DNA from: Diplosphaera chodatii
Taxonomy: Eukaryota > Chlorophyta > Trebouxiophyceae > Prasiolales > Stichococcaceae
Direction of reading: 5' to 3'
Length of the DNA stretch: 64,000 nucleotides
Assembly (NCBI GenBank): GCA_032358165.1
Contig: JAALGY010000053.1
Location: 1,488,001-1,552,000 of the forward strand
Shown: in pieces, positions 10,925-24,663 of the stretch
How positions within the stretch are numbered: the first letter of the stretch is position 1
Layout: every line of letters starts with the position of its first letter
Translations under genes and position numbers: made by a program
Notes under the pieces: model-generated
What the model was told of the DNA's origin: nothing
Seen by the model: only the letters and a program-made list of their open reading frames with translations
Database searches by the model: none

Positions 10925-12181
10925 ATGTACGGCATAGCGAGCACGTATGCCCAGCAGCTTGCACATGAAGTGTACTTCTGTGATGCATCCAGTACACCGC
11001 TCAGCATGCGCCAAGCGCTCTCTCCGCAGCCATGTGTATACAGAACACCTGTTCCTGCATGGTCTGTGGGCGTCATGTCACCGCCACGGCGGGATACCTC
11101 GACTGACTTGCATCTTGTATGCACGTCAGGACTCAACAGCACACGGACAGCTGTTGTTGCCAGCCGGCATCAGCAAAACAGCAGCGCTGCCAGGCTGTCT
11201 GCAGAACATCAGCAGCAGCAGAAACGGCAGACCCGTCTGCTCGCGCCTACTGAGGCCCATACAACGCGCCTGGCACAGCTTCTAGCAGCAGACTATAGGC
11301 AGGGCGACTGCATCTGCCTGCACGGAGATGTAGGGGCCGGGAAGAGCTTCTTCAGGTGATCTGATGCAGATGTCAGTGCCCGTCGTTGCCTGAGACTTGG
11401 ATGATTGGCACTCATGCTACACTGGCAGCCATGAAACCTCACCCTTCACCCCCTGTTGCAGTCGTGAGTTCATACGCGCGGCATATGACGACCCATACCT
11501 ACCGGTGCCATCGCCAACATACCTGTTGCAGAACATCTATGATGACCTGGAAGGTGCTAACTCATGTGCCTGCACTGTTGAGCATGTGTCAGACGGGCAG
11601 CAATTGATTTTGGCAATGACATCAGGGCATGTGCACAGATACTTTGCAAACGAGTAGCCTGAACCGTGAGCAGCTTGGTGCGCAGGGCCGCCCATCCACC
11701 ACTTCGACCTGTACCGCTTGAGCAGAGCCCTGGACCTGCAGCGGATAGGCTGGTCGCAGGCGCTGCAGGCGGGCGTGTGCCTGGTGGAGTGGCCGGGCGT
11801 GCTGGGCGACCAGCTGCCCGAGCAGCGCCTGGACATCCACATCAGCGTGGCCCCCAAGGTGACCTCCGCAGGACTAGTGCGTGCAAACGCCCATGTCGCC
11901 TGCCCCAGCATGCGTCGACCGCTGGCATTTGTCACACTGAGCTCGGACGGCGCAGCAGTGTCCCGCAGCTGAGTGCGCTGCGCGTGTTGCAGGGAGTCGC
12001 CACAGAGCAGCAGGTTGTGGCTGACAGCACACACACATCAGAACGAGGGGACTGCAGCGAGTTTGAGGAGACAGAGCCGCGCCTCATTCGCCTGGAGTAC
12101 AGCAGCGGGTGGTCAGATCGCATGGCGCGCGTCGTGCGCAGCCTGGAAGAGGATCGGGAACTGGTGTGGCGCCGGCCCTAA
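10925..12181 (+). CDS. tsaE: TsaE/YjeE-type t6A biosynthesis ATPase, probably organelle-targeted
   Basis: Predicted 294 residues from four exons: 10925-11355, 11462-11553, 11686-11858 and 11993-12181. After an N-terminal extension of about 105 residues, probably a transit peptide, the conserved domain begins. It has the P-loop GDVGAGKS followed by SREFIRAAYDD, then VPSPTYLLQNIYDD and PPIHHFDLYRL with the Asp of the Walker B-like strand. GWSQALQAGVCLVEWPG and LPEQRLDIHI complete the YjeE fold. In bacteria TsaE powers the TsaB-TsaD step of threonylcarbamoyl-adenosine synthesis at tRNA position 37. In plants and algae homologues act in organelles, which the extension fits. Intron 1 splits the codon for the Ser after GKSFF. 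Other in-frame starts lie at 11006 and 11074. Confidence 0.85.
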
Positions 12182-12845
12182 GTGATGTGTGCCACATGGA
12201 CATGAGCATCTGCTGCTTTACAGTAAATCAGTGGTGTAACAGCAGGTGTGGCAACCTAGCGGCTTGCACTGCTGCTGAGACAACGTTCACTGACATGTAC
12301 ACTACCGAGTACACGAGCAAACACGAAGCATCAGCCAGCGCTGGGGTGCTGCAAGTCCTCTGAAGGCTCACCTGCGCAAATGCTATCAAGCTGAATACGA
12401 CAGATCTATCTACTGCTGGCCAGATCTGGGTCACTGCACTATCATACCGCTAGCTAGTCAACAATGCACCGCTCGCGATGGTCACGATAGCGAATGCACA
12501 AAAGTCACTAGCGCAAAAACAGGCCAGCAACGCCAGCCTGTTCTGCGGCAACAAAAATGACACAACACAACAAGAATGGATGCAAGCACATACTCAGGTC
12601 ACGGCTTCTGATACGGTACGCTGTTCATCACTGCTCTGGCTGACCCGGCAGATGTTGCAACCATGCTGGCGGCCCAGCCGCCGTTGCATGCTGTTATGCT
12701 CGGGCAATCGGCTGCTCGCGCCAGCGGCAGCGGCTGATCCCACAGCTACAGGCTTCAGGGCCACCAAGTTGTGCCCTGTTGCTGCACAGCCAGTGGCTCC
12801 CTGTGTCGTCTCTACACATTATCTGGGACGCTCCGCACGGGCTGT
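12182..12845. other. Convergent intergenic region between TsaE and GH5 genes
   Basis: No gene is supported. A TGTAA motif at 12235-12239, about 54 bases past the TsaE stop, is a likely polyadenylation signal in a chlorophyte. A minus-strand TGTAA (ttaca on the plus strand near 12218) could serve the GH5 gene, which would make the two 3' UTRs overlap. Confidence 0.5.
12235..12239 (+). terminator. Probable polyadenylation signal of TsaE (TGTAA)
   Basis: TGTAA is the standard polyadenylation element of Chlamydomonas and many other green algae. This copy lies about 54 bases after the TsaE stop codon. Confidence 0.4.
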
Positions 12846-15800
12846 TCAGCCCTTCTTCACGGTTGGCTTTGGTTTTGTCGCACATTTGCCTCCGCATGCC
12901 TGTGGGTAACACGAAACGACGTACAGTGAGCAACCACTAGAAGTGTTCAGGTCTGTGCAAACACTTGCTGGCTGCACCACAGAGCGAGTGGGCAGTGTGG
13001 TGTGGGCGCTCACCTTGGGGAGCACCCGTGCAGCCGTTGCCACCTGTTGTAGCACAGGTGACAAGCACGCTTTTGATAAATGCACGCTGCTTCTGCTGTT
13101 GGAGCACCCGCATTTGCATCATGCAGTTGCAAGCAACATGGAGATTAGACTGCTGCACAGAGAGAACTGTGACCGTGGCCCGCTGGCGGCTCACCTTCTT
13201 TGGAGGAGGGGGCTTCTTTTTAGGGGGAGGGGGCGGCTTCTTCTTTGGCGGAGGGGGCGGCTTCTTCTTCACCACGACTGGAGCTGCCACCTTCTGCAGT
13301 CAGACATCCGTGCATGGTCAGCACCTCTGCTCTTGCACGCTGCGGATTTGCTGCTCTGACTTTGTGCAGTACGTGACACGATGATGTCGTCCTCACAAGC
13401 GGTGGCGGCGGTCGCTTTGGCGATGCTGCTGGTGCTGGAGTTGGTGCCACCGTTGGGACCACTGCTGGCACTACTGGTGCTGCGGTGGGCACAACATTTG
13501 GCGGGGGCGGCACCCCTGGCGCACTGGGCGGGGGTTCATCATTTGGCTGAGTAGGAGTACCTACCTCTTCGTCCTGCGGAAGGTGCCGGGGCTGCACATT
13601 GGAGGTGCTGTGCAGCTGTCCAGCGGATCATATGACGCAGCCTACTCACGGTGTGTCTGCTGATGTGCTGCTGAATTAAGCTTCAGTTGTAGTACACATT
13701 GTAACCACATTGGAGGGGTGACGCACCGCTGGTGATGTCGGCTTGGGAACATAGCCAACACGGTATTGCGCGTAGAATGGCTGCAGGTCGAGCGTCTCCA
13801 GGTAGTCCACCTTGGGCCAGTGGATGGTCAGCCACGAGTCGTCGACCTGGAAGGAGCAAAGCGACGAACAGAATGAGGACGGCTGCTTGGCCATGGGTGC
13901 AGTGATTGGATGCGTTTGCGGTTGCAGGCAATACCAACACAGCATAGTACAAATCTATAAAGCACAGGCAGGCACCAGCTTTGACACTCACCATGCCGCC
14001 GGTGTCCCCGCTGTTGGCTTGCCAGCACCACCAGAACCAGGACGTGATTGGCGCATGGCCACCGTCATTGCCATTGCCGATGCCCTTCAGGTAGTTGGCA
14101 AACTGCAGGCAGCGTACGGACCAGCCTGAAGGTCTGCCTTGCACGTAACAATGAAGGCGCTCATGTGCCTGTGGGTATTGTATCAAAGAAAGCATCTGGT
14201 GCCATACATGCTCACCTGCGGCATCATCTGCAGGTCCCTCGCATCGGTGAGCTTGGTGCCAAACTCGCCGACGACGATGGGGAACGTCTTGCAGGTGCCA
14301 GCGGCATTGCAGAAACCGGCCTTGTTGAGGTAGCCGTGCGCCAGCGTCAGCCGCGTGTTGAGGCTGGCGCCTGAGTAGGCCACGGCCGCATTTGTGATCG
14401 TGGGCGGGTACACATGCGGCGATATCACCACCTTGCCCCTGCAGCATGTGAGTTGCTGATGTGAGCTAATGTGATGTCGTCGGACACTGTGCTCACATCA
14501 GGACATGCGCACAGCAGCATGACAGGTGTCCAGCTGAATGGTCGCATAGGGGGCCATGCTGCGCTTACACATAGGCCTTGGTCAGCAGCGTGTTGAAGAA
14601 GCCGATGGGGCTGGCGCTGGACCCAGCTGGGAACCTAGCAGGGTCGGTGTTGAAGCCGTCACCCCAGTTGGCGCTGATCGACCCCTGCCCGCAACCCTGC
14701 AGCGCAGCAATCTGGTGCAGTCAGGGCGCAGCAAGTGAGAGTCGAAGAAGCATTTCGGCAGTCAGCGCAGATGGATGATGTTGCACCGATGGATGACCAG
14801 TTGCACCATTGACAATGCACGACCGGTGCACGCCTACCTCGACGAAGTACACCGCGTCAGGGTTGATCTTGTAGCCCTGGTCCATCATCTTGATGTAATA
14901 ATCTTGCATGCCCCACTTGCCGCCGGACCCCACCCATGGGATGCCACGGCTGTAGCACAAACAAACGTCTGCTCAGGCACAAAATTCTAGCCAGCTGATT
15001 GTGATGCTCATCTGCACACTCGCCACGTACGGTTTTGTTGAGACTGTCACCTGTCGGGCTCGTTCAGGATGTCGTACATCACAAATTTCTTCGATACCGG
15101 GTCCGCGTTGATGGCAGTCATGACGCGGCCCCAGCCGGTCATCCAGTCCGAGGTGCTGTCAGTTGCGGTGCTGTCGCTGTTCAGGTGGTTGTCGATCAGG
15201 ACATACCAGCCTGGACACATGGAACCCATGTTGTAGCCAGGCGGCCTGCTGGAGCGCTCGCATGTGCCCAGATGGCGTGCGCCAGGATGCATGTTTGCCT
15301 ACATACACAGTGAAGCTGACGGTGTGCGCACCGTTGCGCGCCAGGAAGTTGACGAACCACAGGAAGCGGTTGAAGGTCGAGTCGTTTGGCATTGCTGAGT
15401 TGCAAAAGCCCGCTGTCATACCTGGCTCGTACCCCTCCTTCACTGGAATAGCTGCAGCCAGGGACGACAAGGTGTGTGAGCAGGAGCCACCAAGGCGGGG
15501 TGCTTGCATGGCTGTGGCATTGCTGCTGCAAGGTTTCGCACTGCAGGCTGTCGGGATTAATGCCAGGGCAGTAGGCTTTACCATGCAGGCCGTGTCCAGC
15601 ACAGCAGTGATCAGACTGTGGCAGGGCTCACAAGGAGTGGCAGGGCTCACAAGGAGTTGAGATGCCGGGCCGGGTGGTGGCGGCCAGCAGCGAGGCGTCC
15701 GACGTGGTCTGGCACGACCCATAAAAGTTGCGCGGCGCCGTCTTGAAGAGGCTGACGAATGAGAACGGCACGCGGATGGCGTTGAAGCCCAGCAGCCGGT

Positions 15801-17929
15801 AACGGCGTGTGATCGTGATCACATCCCGGGTGATGGACTTGTCGCCCTGTGGTCAGGTGGCAGGTTGCAGGTCACCATGAGTGCTGCTCAGATGGTTTGG
15901 CTCTTCTAGTCCAGCAGACCCTATTAACAGCGATGGTGGACGCATCCCTCTGCTGGACCGCAAACATGCTCGGAACTTGCCAGTGAGGCACTTGACCCAT
16001 GCATGCAGGATGCACACCTGCCAGATGCCGTCCGGCGCGGTGTTGCCGTTCTCGAAGCCAAAGACGTTGATGCCGCGCAGCTGCACCTCCTTGCCGTCGA
16101 CGCCGATGAGCTTGGTGCCGGACACCGACACCGGCTGCTTGGCGACGGTGGGCGTGCCGGGCACCTGGTACCTGCACCGGGCAGAGCGGAGCAGCTGCAG
16201 CACGACCAACGTGAGAAGTCTTATTGTTTACGACGTGTCGACTGGATTGCACAGGCGGGGACGGCTCAAATATGTCAGGCAATGCAGGCGGGCTCTCACG
16301 GTGGGGCGGGCGGGGGCGAGGGCGGCGCAGGGGGCGCGGGGGCGGGCGGCGGCGGCTTCTTCTGCGGCGGGGGGTTCGGCGGCCTGGGGGGGCTGGGCGG
16401 GGGCGGGGGCCGCGGCGGGCCGCCGGGCGCCGTGCCGCTCCACACGCTGGAGATGGCGCACACCTGGTTGTTGACCTTGATGCTGGTGGGCGTGAAGCTG
16501 GCCAGGGTGCCAGCCGACGAGGTCTGCTGCCAGCCGATGTTCACAGGGCTGCCGCCGCCGTTGGGCTGCAGCGTCTCCCAGCTCGCGATGGCCTTGCCTG
16601 CGCAGCGGTGGCGTCATCGTGTCTCGTACCGCGATCACGACGCTCGATGCGGTCTGCTCAGGACAGCAGCCGCGAAACACCCGTCTGTGTTGGAGGGCAA
16701 CCAGGCATGTGTGCGTACCTGTCACGACGCCATTTGCATATGTAACGGTGTCGATGTTGTAGGCGCCTGAAGCACCGGTCAGCGTCGGTGACCCGACTGT
16801 CAGCGTCCACGGCGTCTGAATGGCTGCTGTGCCCCTGCAGCCAAGAAGTAAGAGGTGGTCATGCACACGGGTCGTGCCACATCGCATGCAATCGCCTTGC
16901 TAGGGTGCGCCAGTAGTTGTTCTGATGTAGAGGAGTGAATGGGTCTGCAGCACGTGCCGCCCTCACCAGTTCTTGATGAAGTAGGCCACGGAGTTGCAGT
17001 AGCCCGCGCCGCACTGCCAAGGGTTGCCGTTCGTCTGCACCAGCACCTCGCAGGGCACCGCCGCGCCGGCGGTGGCCACGCGCGCCACCGCCAGCGGCTG
17101 CCCGATGTCGGCCGCCGTGCGAGTGGCTGCCACGCGCTGGTTGGCTCCTGGGTAGGGCAGCGGGCGGTTGGGCGACGTTGCTGCCCCGCCAAAGCCCACC
17201 TGCACCGGTGTCAGACATGCGGTGGGCGAACAGGAAGATGCCGTCGTGACGCCATGTTCGGAGGGCCCTAGCGCAGATGCCAAGTGCCACAACGGTAACA
17301 GCCGCGATCCGACGCCGCCTGAGGCCCGTCCAGAAGCGGGTGGTGGCCTCACAGCGCGCGCCCTGTGTTGTTCGACCACGACGCATGGTCGACGCCTGCT
17401 GCACACCTCATGCAAACCCCGAGTCTACCACCACGGCACACACCAGGCTGCCCAGTAGTGGTGGTGTGCGATGCTAAATCAACCCGTCGGGACCTGCGCA
17501 AGCCGCTCCACAACCGGCGATCGCGGCAACATGCGATTACCCAGCGTCAACGACCCGTGGTACATTGCGCTGACCGCTGGCGGTGCCACGGCGATGCAAA
17601 GACCATGTCAACGTAACGATCGACAAGCGTTTGCCGTCGGACTGCGGCCTGAGCAAGAGGCACGCGGGCGTGCGCGGCTCTGCCTCGTTCAAACATCGCA
17701 CGTGGCCCTCCAACATGCGCCCTCGCACCACACCGACGCGTCACGCCCCGCACGACGCTCGTGCAACGGCATAGGTGCAGCTCACCGACTGGACAGTGGT
17801 GTGCGGTGCGTACAGCAGAGCGCGCCCCGCGCGCTCGACGGATGCGCCCGCATCCGCGCCCGCCAGGCACACGACCAGCAGCAGCGACAGCGCTGCGCCG
17901 GTGTGCATGGCTGAAAGCTGAGCTAACAT
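12846..17929 (-). CDS. Secreted GH5 family cellulase-like glycoside hydrolase with CBM-like domain
   Basis: Predicted 830 residues from 17 exons: 17786-17929, 16967-17199, 16719-16834, 16300-16597, 16018-16171, 15651-15846, 15332-15451, 15051-15210, 14838-14949, 14569-14696, 14216-14438, 13992-14102, 13727-13846, 13397-13591, 13195-13293, 13014-13043 and 12846-12899. A signal peptide (core LSLLLVVCLAGADA) leads into a tryptophan-rich CBM-like module (residues 50-210). A Pro-rich linker follows, then the GH5 catalytic domain (about 270-705). The domain shows VQLRGINVFGFE, GFNAIRVPFS, YVLIDNHLN, the acid/base Glu in YDILNEPD, VVISPHVYPP, the nucleophile Glu in VVGEFGTKL, and SWFWWCWQANSGDTGG. 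The tail repeats KKKPPPPP and ends with Cys and Lys. Likely substrate is a beta-1,4-glucan in the wall or medium (inference). The CBM family is not assigned. Confidence 0.87.
15618..15656. repeat. 19-bp tandem duplication spanning a splice donor of the GH5 gene
   Basis: The sequence gtggcagggctcacaagga occurs twice in direct tandem, at 15618 and 15637. On the minus strand each copy contains the same donor, CTCCTT|GTGAGC. The first gives the exon 6 end at 15651 that keeps frame. The second would lengthen the exon by 19 bases and shift the frame. Confidence 0.8.
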
Positions 17930-18578
17930 GGACCGGTTGTCGTGACTGCAATCTGCTGGCCTGGCAGCTGCTGGGCGTCGCACCGCCGGCAGCACAGTTG
18001 TCACCACCGAATATTTCTTTCGCAGCGCCGGCCTAGAGTGACGGCTAAGAGCGCCTACCCTAAATTACACTGCAAAGCTTCCTAGGATTCGTATCAGTTG
18101 TGACAAGCTGTGAAACTGACGAAATGCGGTGGACGTAAGTGTTACAGGGGGCGCGTCACGGACAGCTGATCTTGCCCCCGTAGTACGAGTCACTACGACG
18201 CGCTGGAAGGGCTGGGCCCGGACGGACTGGCAGACACAGGAAGGCGACCCACGCGGTTGGGCAGCTGGCAGTTGGCAAGCTCTCGGCTGGACGACCTTAC
18301 TCAATTTGCATGACATTGCGCAGCGAGTGCGCTGCGCAGCTGAATAGAAACCAAAACACTCAGTCGGCGGCGACCAAGCTTCGTTGCGCAGCCGTGACGC
18401 TGGCAGTGCACCCAGCCGCACAGATGTGGGTGCACCGCCGCGTGCTGAAGACTTCAAGGTACGTGCCCGAATGGCTAACTACAACAACGCATGAAATGGT
18501 GGCTCCTCAGCGCAGGATGGGGGACATGCGGGCTGCACCCCTCGCCGCCGCCGCCGCCGCTGTCCGACCTCCGCCACC
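17930..18578. other. Intergenic between MUT9-like kinase and GH5 genes
   Basis: Both flanking genes are on the minus strand, so this holds the 3' UTR of the kinase and the promoter of the GH5 gene. A minus-strand TGTAA (ttaca at 18142-18146) is a possible kinase polyadenylation signal. No coding sequence is supported. Confidence 0.5.
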
Positions 18579-20813
18579 TCAGCTGACGGTGCGGCCGTAG
18601 GCCACCCCCGCAATGTACAGGTTCTTGGCCCACTTGTCCTTGACGTGGGTGCTGGGGAAGGCGGACGTGCGCAGCGTCTCCTGCGTCTCGTCGACGGGCC
18701 GCCGCCGCGGCACGCTGAGCACGAAGGCTGCCTGGTCGGGGGTGGCTGCGCAGGCTGTGATGCGGAAGCCCGCGTCCCACCGCCGGTGGATGCCCTCGCT
18801 GGCGTACTGAAAGTCCAGCTCCACGCACTGGTCGATGTAGCCGGCGTTGCGGGACATGACCACCGCCCACCGCGTGTGCGACGTCGCCATGCTGGTGACG
18901 TAGAAGCCCTCCTTCCACTTCTTGTTGATCCACTTGAAGGGGAAGGAGTCTGAGACCTTGTAGGACTGCTGGGTGTAGGGCGTGCCCTTGGACATGACGA
19001 CCAGGGAGGAGCCGCTGTTGCTGCCGGCCATGGCGGTGATGTAGTACCCCTCCTCCCACTTCTCCATGATCCACTCCTTGGGCAGGAACTGGCAGCTGAG
19101 CTCGTACACCTGCGCGCTGAAGCCGGTGCCGGCGTCCATGATGAGCGCCCACAGCTCCTGGCAGCAGGCGACGCTGCTGATGAACAGGCCGTCGTCGTTG
19201 CCCTTCTCCACGTGCTGCTCCACCCGGCTGTTGGCCACGTTGTAGTGGTACCGCTGCTTCATGGGCCGGTGCGCGTTGTAGACGGTGATCCACTGGGTGG
19301 CGGGCAGCCCCAGCCGGATCTTCTTCTTGGGCGCCACATCCATCGCATCGTCATCAATTGCCTCCCGACCGCGCTTCTGGCCCACCTTGTTCTGGCCCTC
19401 GGTGAGGATGGGGCGCTGGGGGCTGGGGCCGCACAGCGGGTCGAACAGCGCCATGAACGCCTGGTACTTGGGCTCCTCGTCGAACTTCAGGTTGACCACC
19501 GCCTCGGCAAACTGCCGGAAGGCCGGCGGCGTGTAGCGGCACAGCAGCTCTGCGGATGTCGCCATCTTCTTTTTGCACACGAGGAAGCCCTTGTTGTCGC
19601 CCGTGTAGCCCTGCCACGGGAGCCGCCCTTTGAGCAGGAACAGCAGGGTGTAGGCGAGCGACTCGAGGTCGTCGCGCCTGCTGGCTGTGCGGCCCAGGTG
19701 CGCATGCACGCTCGCATACCGCACCGTGCCCCTGAAAACATCTGGCCGCTGGTCATACTCGACATGCGTGCCGCAGATCGAGTCCCGCCACCTCGTCGCA
19801 AGGCCGAGGTCCACGAGCCACAGCTTCTTCTCTGTAGCGCTGCCCTGCTGGCCCAGGAGGAAGTTCTCGGGCTTCACATCCCCGTGCACATACCCCTTGG
19901 CGTGCAGCTTCTCCAGGATGGCCAGCGCCTCGACGGCGATGCAGGCCACCATCTCCTGCGACATGACCTGCCCCTGCGAGTTCCACACGTCCCACAAGCT
20001 GGGGCCCAGCATGTCCATCACCATGATGTAATAGTCGCCCTGCCGCCCTTTAAAGTGCACCCGCGGGATGCCGTGGATGCCACCAAGCGTCGTGTACACA
20101 GACCACTCATACGGCGGGCCGTAGTTGCAGCCCTTGCTGCTTCTGTGCTCGAATTTGAGCGCCACGAAGTTGGCTTGCGGGCCTTCCTTTGCCGTGGTGG
20201 GCGTTGTCCGCCGGCCTACATACACCTGGCCAAAGCCGCCCTTGCCGAGTTTGCGCTCCAGGATGAAGACCGGCGAGCCACCCACTTGACACTTCTCAGG
20301 CAGGGGTGCAGCGCTGGCGTCCTCCTCCTTGGCCTTCTCGTCACCAGCCCCATCCTTGGGGTCCGTGACTCCCTCCTGGCCCACCATCTCCGCGGCTGGC
20401 GGCTGCGCTGCTGCTGCCATGTCGTCCAGCCCTGCCTGTGCTGGCTCTGCGGGCTGTGCTGCCGCGGCCGCTGCTGCAGCGGGCGCAGCAGCGCCAGTTC
20501 GATCGGCACCACCACGGTCGCCCGCTGCCCGCGTCTGGCGCGGCGAGGCGGCCCTGCCCCCCGGAGCTGCGCCCCTGGCGCCACGTCCCCGCCCACCTGC
20601 TGCGGCCCCGCCCCTGCCGCCCCTGCCACCGCCCTCTGCTCCTGCCTTCCTGTCTGCCTTTGTGGCCTGTTTCGCTTTAGCAGCCCGCGTTTTGGGAGGC
20701 ACTGCATCGCACACAAGCCCTCTGTAATGTCTATGAAGTATGATGTGAGCTCGCCAGCCAGGGCCCGGATCAGCAGACGCCAAGCAGCATGCTTTCCTGA
20801 CCCAATACTCACT
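18579..20813 (-). CDS. MUT9: MUT9-like (MLK) casein kinase I family Ser/Thr kinase
   Basis: Predicted 707 residues. Nearly all coding sequence is one exon (18579-20701). The kinase domain (about 140-425) has [21 protein letters not shown], the CK1-type [20 protein letters not shown] in place of DFG, and [24 protein letters not shown] nuclear-type stretch ([11 protein letters not shown]) separates it from a C-terminal region with repeated units ([33 protein letters not shown]). That two-part build is characteristic of Chlamydomonas Mut9p and plant MLK/PPK kinases, which phosphorylate histones and photoreceptor partners. The start appears split: exon 1 ends in A at 20813 beside the donor GTGAGT, and exon 2 begins TG CCT CCC at 20701, giving [11 protein letters not shown]. 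Without splicing, the frame stays open to an ATG at 20918. The N-terminus is basic and Ala/Gly-rich. Confidence 0.9.
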   Translation of the reverse strand, partial: SEYWVRKACCLASADPGPGWRAHIILHRHYRGLVCDAVPPKTRAAKAKQATKADRKAGAEGGGRGGRGGAAAGGRGRGARGAAPGGRAASPRQTRAAGDRGGADRTGAAAPAAAAAAAAQPAEPAQAGLDDMAAAAQPPAAEMVGQEGVTDPKDGAGDEKAKEEDASAAPLPEKCQVGGSPVFILERKLGKGGFGQVYVGRRTTPTTAKEGPQANFVALKFEHRSSKGCNYGPPYEWSVYTTLGGIHGIPRVHFKGRQGDYYIMVMDMLGPSLWDVWNSQGQVMSQEMVACIAVEALAILEKLHAKGYVHGDVKPENFLLGQQGSATEKKLWLVDLGLATRWRDSICGTHVEYDQRPDVFRGTVRYASVHAHLGRTASRRDDLESLAYTLLFLLKGRLPWQGYTGDNKGFLVCKKKMATSAELLCRYTPPAFRQFAEAVVNLKFDEEPKYQAFMALFDPLCGPSPQRPILTEGQNKVGQKRGREAIDDDAMDVAPKKKIRLGLPATQWITVYNAHRPMKQRYHYNVANSRVEQHVEKGNDDGLFISSVACCQELWALIMDAGTGFSAQVYELSCQFLPKEWIMEKWEEGYYITAMAGSNSGSSLVVMSKGTPYTQQSYKVSDSFPFKWINKKWKEGFYVTSMATSHTRWAVVMSRNAGYIDQCVELDFQYASEGIHRRWDAGFRITACAATPDQAAFVLSVPRRRPVDETQETLRTSAFPSTHVKDKWAKNLYIAGVAYGRTVS

Positions 20814-21456
20814 GTTTCTGCAGAAGTATCGCCTGCGACGGCGTGACCATTTCAAGCGTGCCCGCGCCGCATGACAGGCCCAGCTATCCCTCCGCTTGGA
20901 TCGAGGATTGGGCCACAAACGCAGGCTGCTCGGTATGCTTGTGTAATATGGCCAAATCCGAAGTGGCTATTCAAGACTGGGCAGAGGTCTCCACTGGGTG
21001 TGGGAGTCTTCATGTGAAATGGCCAAACGAAGGTGCAATGCATATGTGCAGTGTCATTGCAGCGCTTGCGAATGCACATACGTGCATTGCTGGTATTGGA
21101 AAGGTTTGCAGACGATACGTGGTGGCGTAACGCTGCATCTTCGGCAGCTCTCACCTGGCCACTTCCCTCCCCACTGAGCGTGCAGTTCCCGGTTGCGGGT
21201 GTCGAGGGAAGGCCTTGCGTGCCCTGGTGTCTATGATTTGCTAATGTGCTAGTGCTCGAACATCGCAGCGCGACGAGTATTGCTTCAAGCGTGAGCACAG
21301 GGCTGACAGGCTTCTAGACAGCGCTGCACGACCACTGTAGGGGCAGCGCTTGCACTGCCTGGCGCCATCAACGAGACCGGCGAACCATACTTGAAACGAC
21401 GCCAAGGCCGCTGACACCAGCACGACAGCTGCGCGGGCTGTGCGGCGCCCGCAGCG
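20814..21456. promoter_or_regulatory. Divergent region between MUT9-like kinase and RPT1
   Basis: About 640 bases separate the two starts, which point in opposite directions. It should contain both promoters and the rest of the kinase's noncoding exon 1. I see no open frame with coding character and no obvious palindromic binding site. Confidence 0.5.
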
Positions 21457-24438
<2,982 letters not shown>

Positions 24439-24663
24439 AGGGCGGGGACTGGCTGTCATTCAACGCAGCAGTCGGCTTCAGCATACTACGTGTAGTAGAT
24501 TCATATCCCTGATGCAAAGCAATGAACAAACTGGTGCACCCTGTAAGATGCACCGACAGCATGATGTGTCCCACTGTACAAGCACAGCACCACCATCAAG
24601 ACCCTGCCTAGGCCTCTGGTCATAACAAGCTCATACTCGTCCTCTGCCGGGCTGCTGACTCTA
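24439..24663. other. Convergent gap between RPT1 and VPS13-like genes
   Basis: Only 225 bases separate the two stop codons. A TGTAA at 24542-24546, about 104 bases past the RPT1 stop, is a likely polyadenylation signal. Confidence 0.5.

Noticed and set aside
15301..15331. GH5 exon 7 ending later (frame continues HTVSFTVYVG)
   Set aside because: Only the donor after AAC G at 15332 joins in frame to GWYVLIDNHLN. Later donors shift frame or create stops.
19212..20846. 544-codon plus-strand open frame
   Set aside because: It is antisense to the MUT9-like kinase, whose minus-strand frame shows a full set of kinase motifs. Long antisense frames are common in GC-rich coding DNA.
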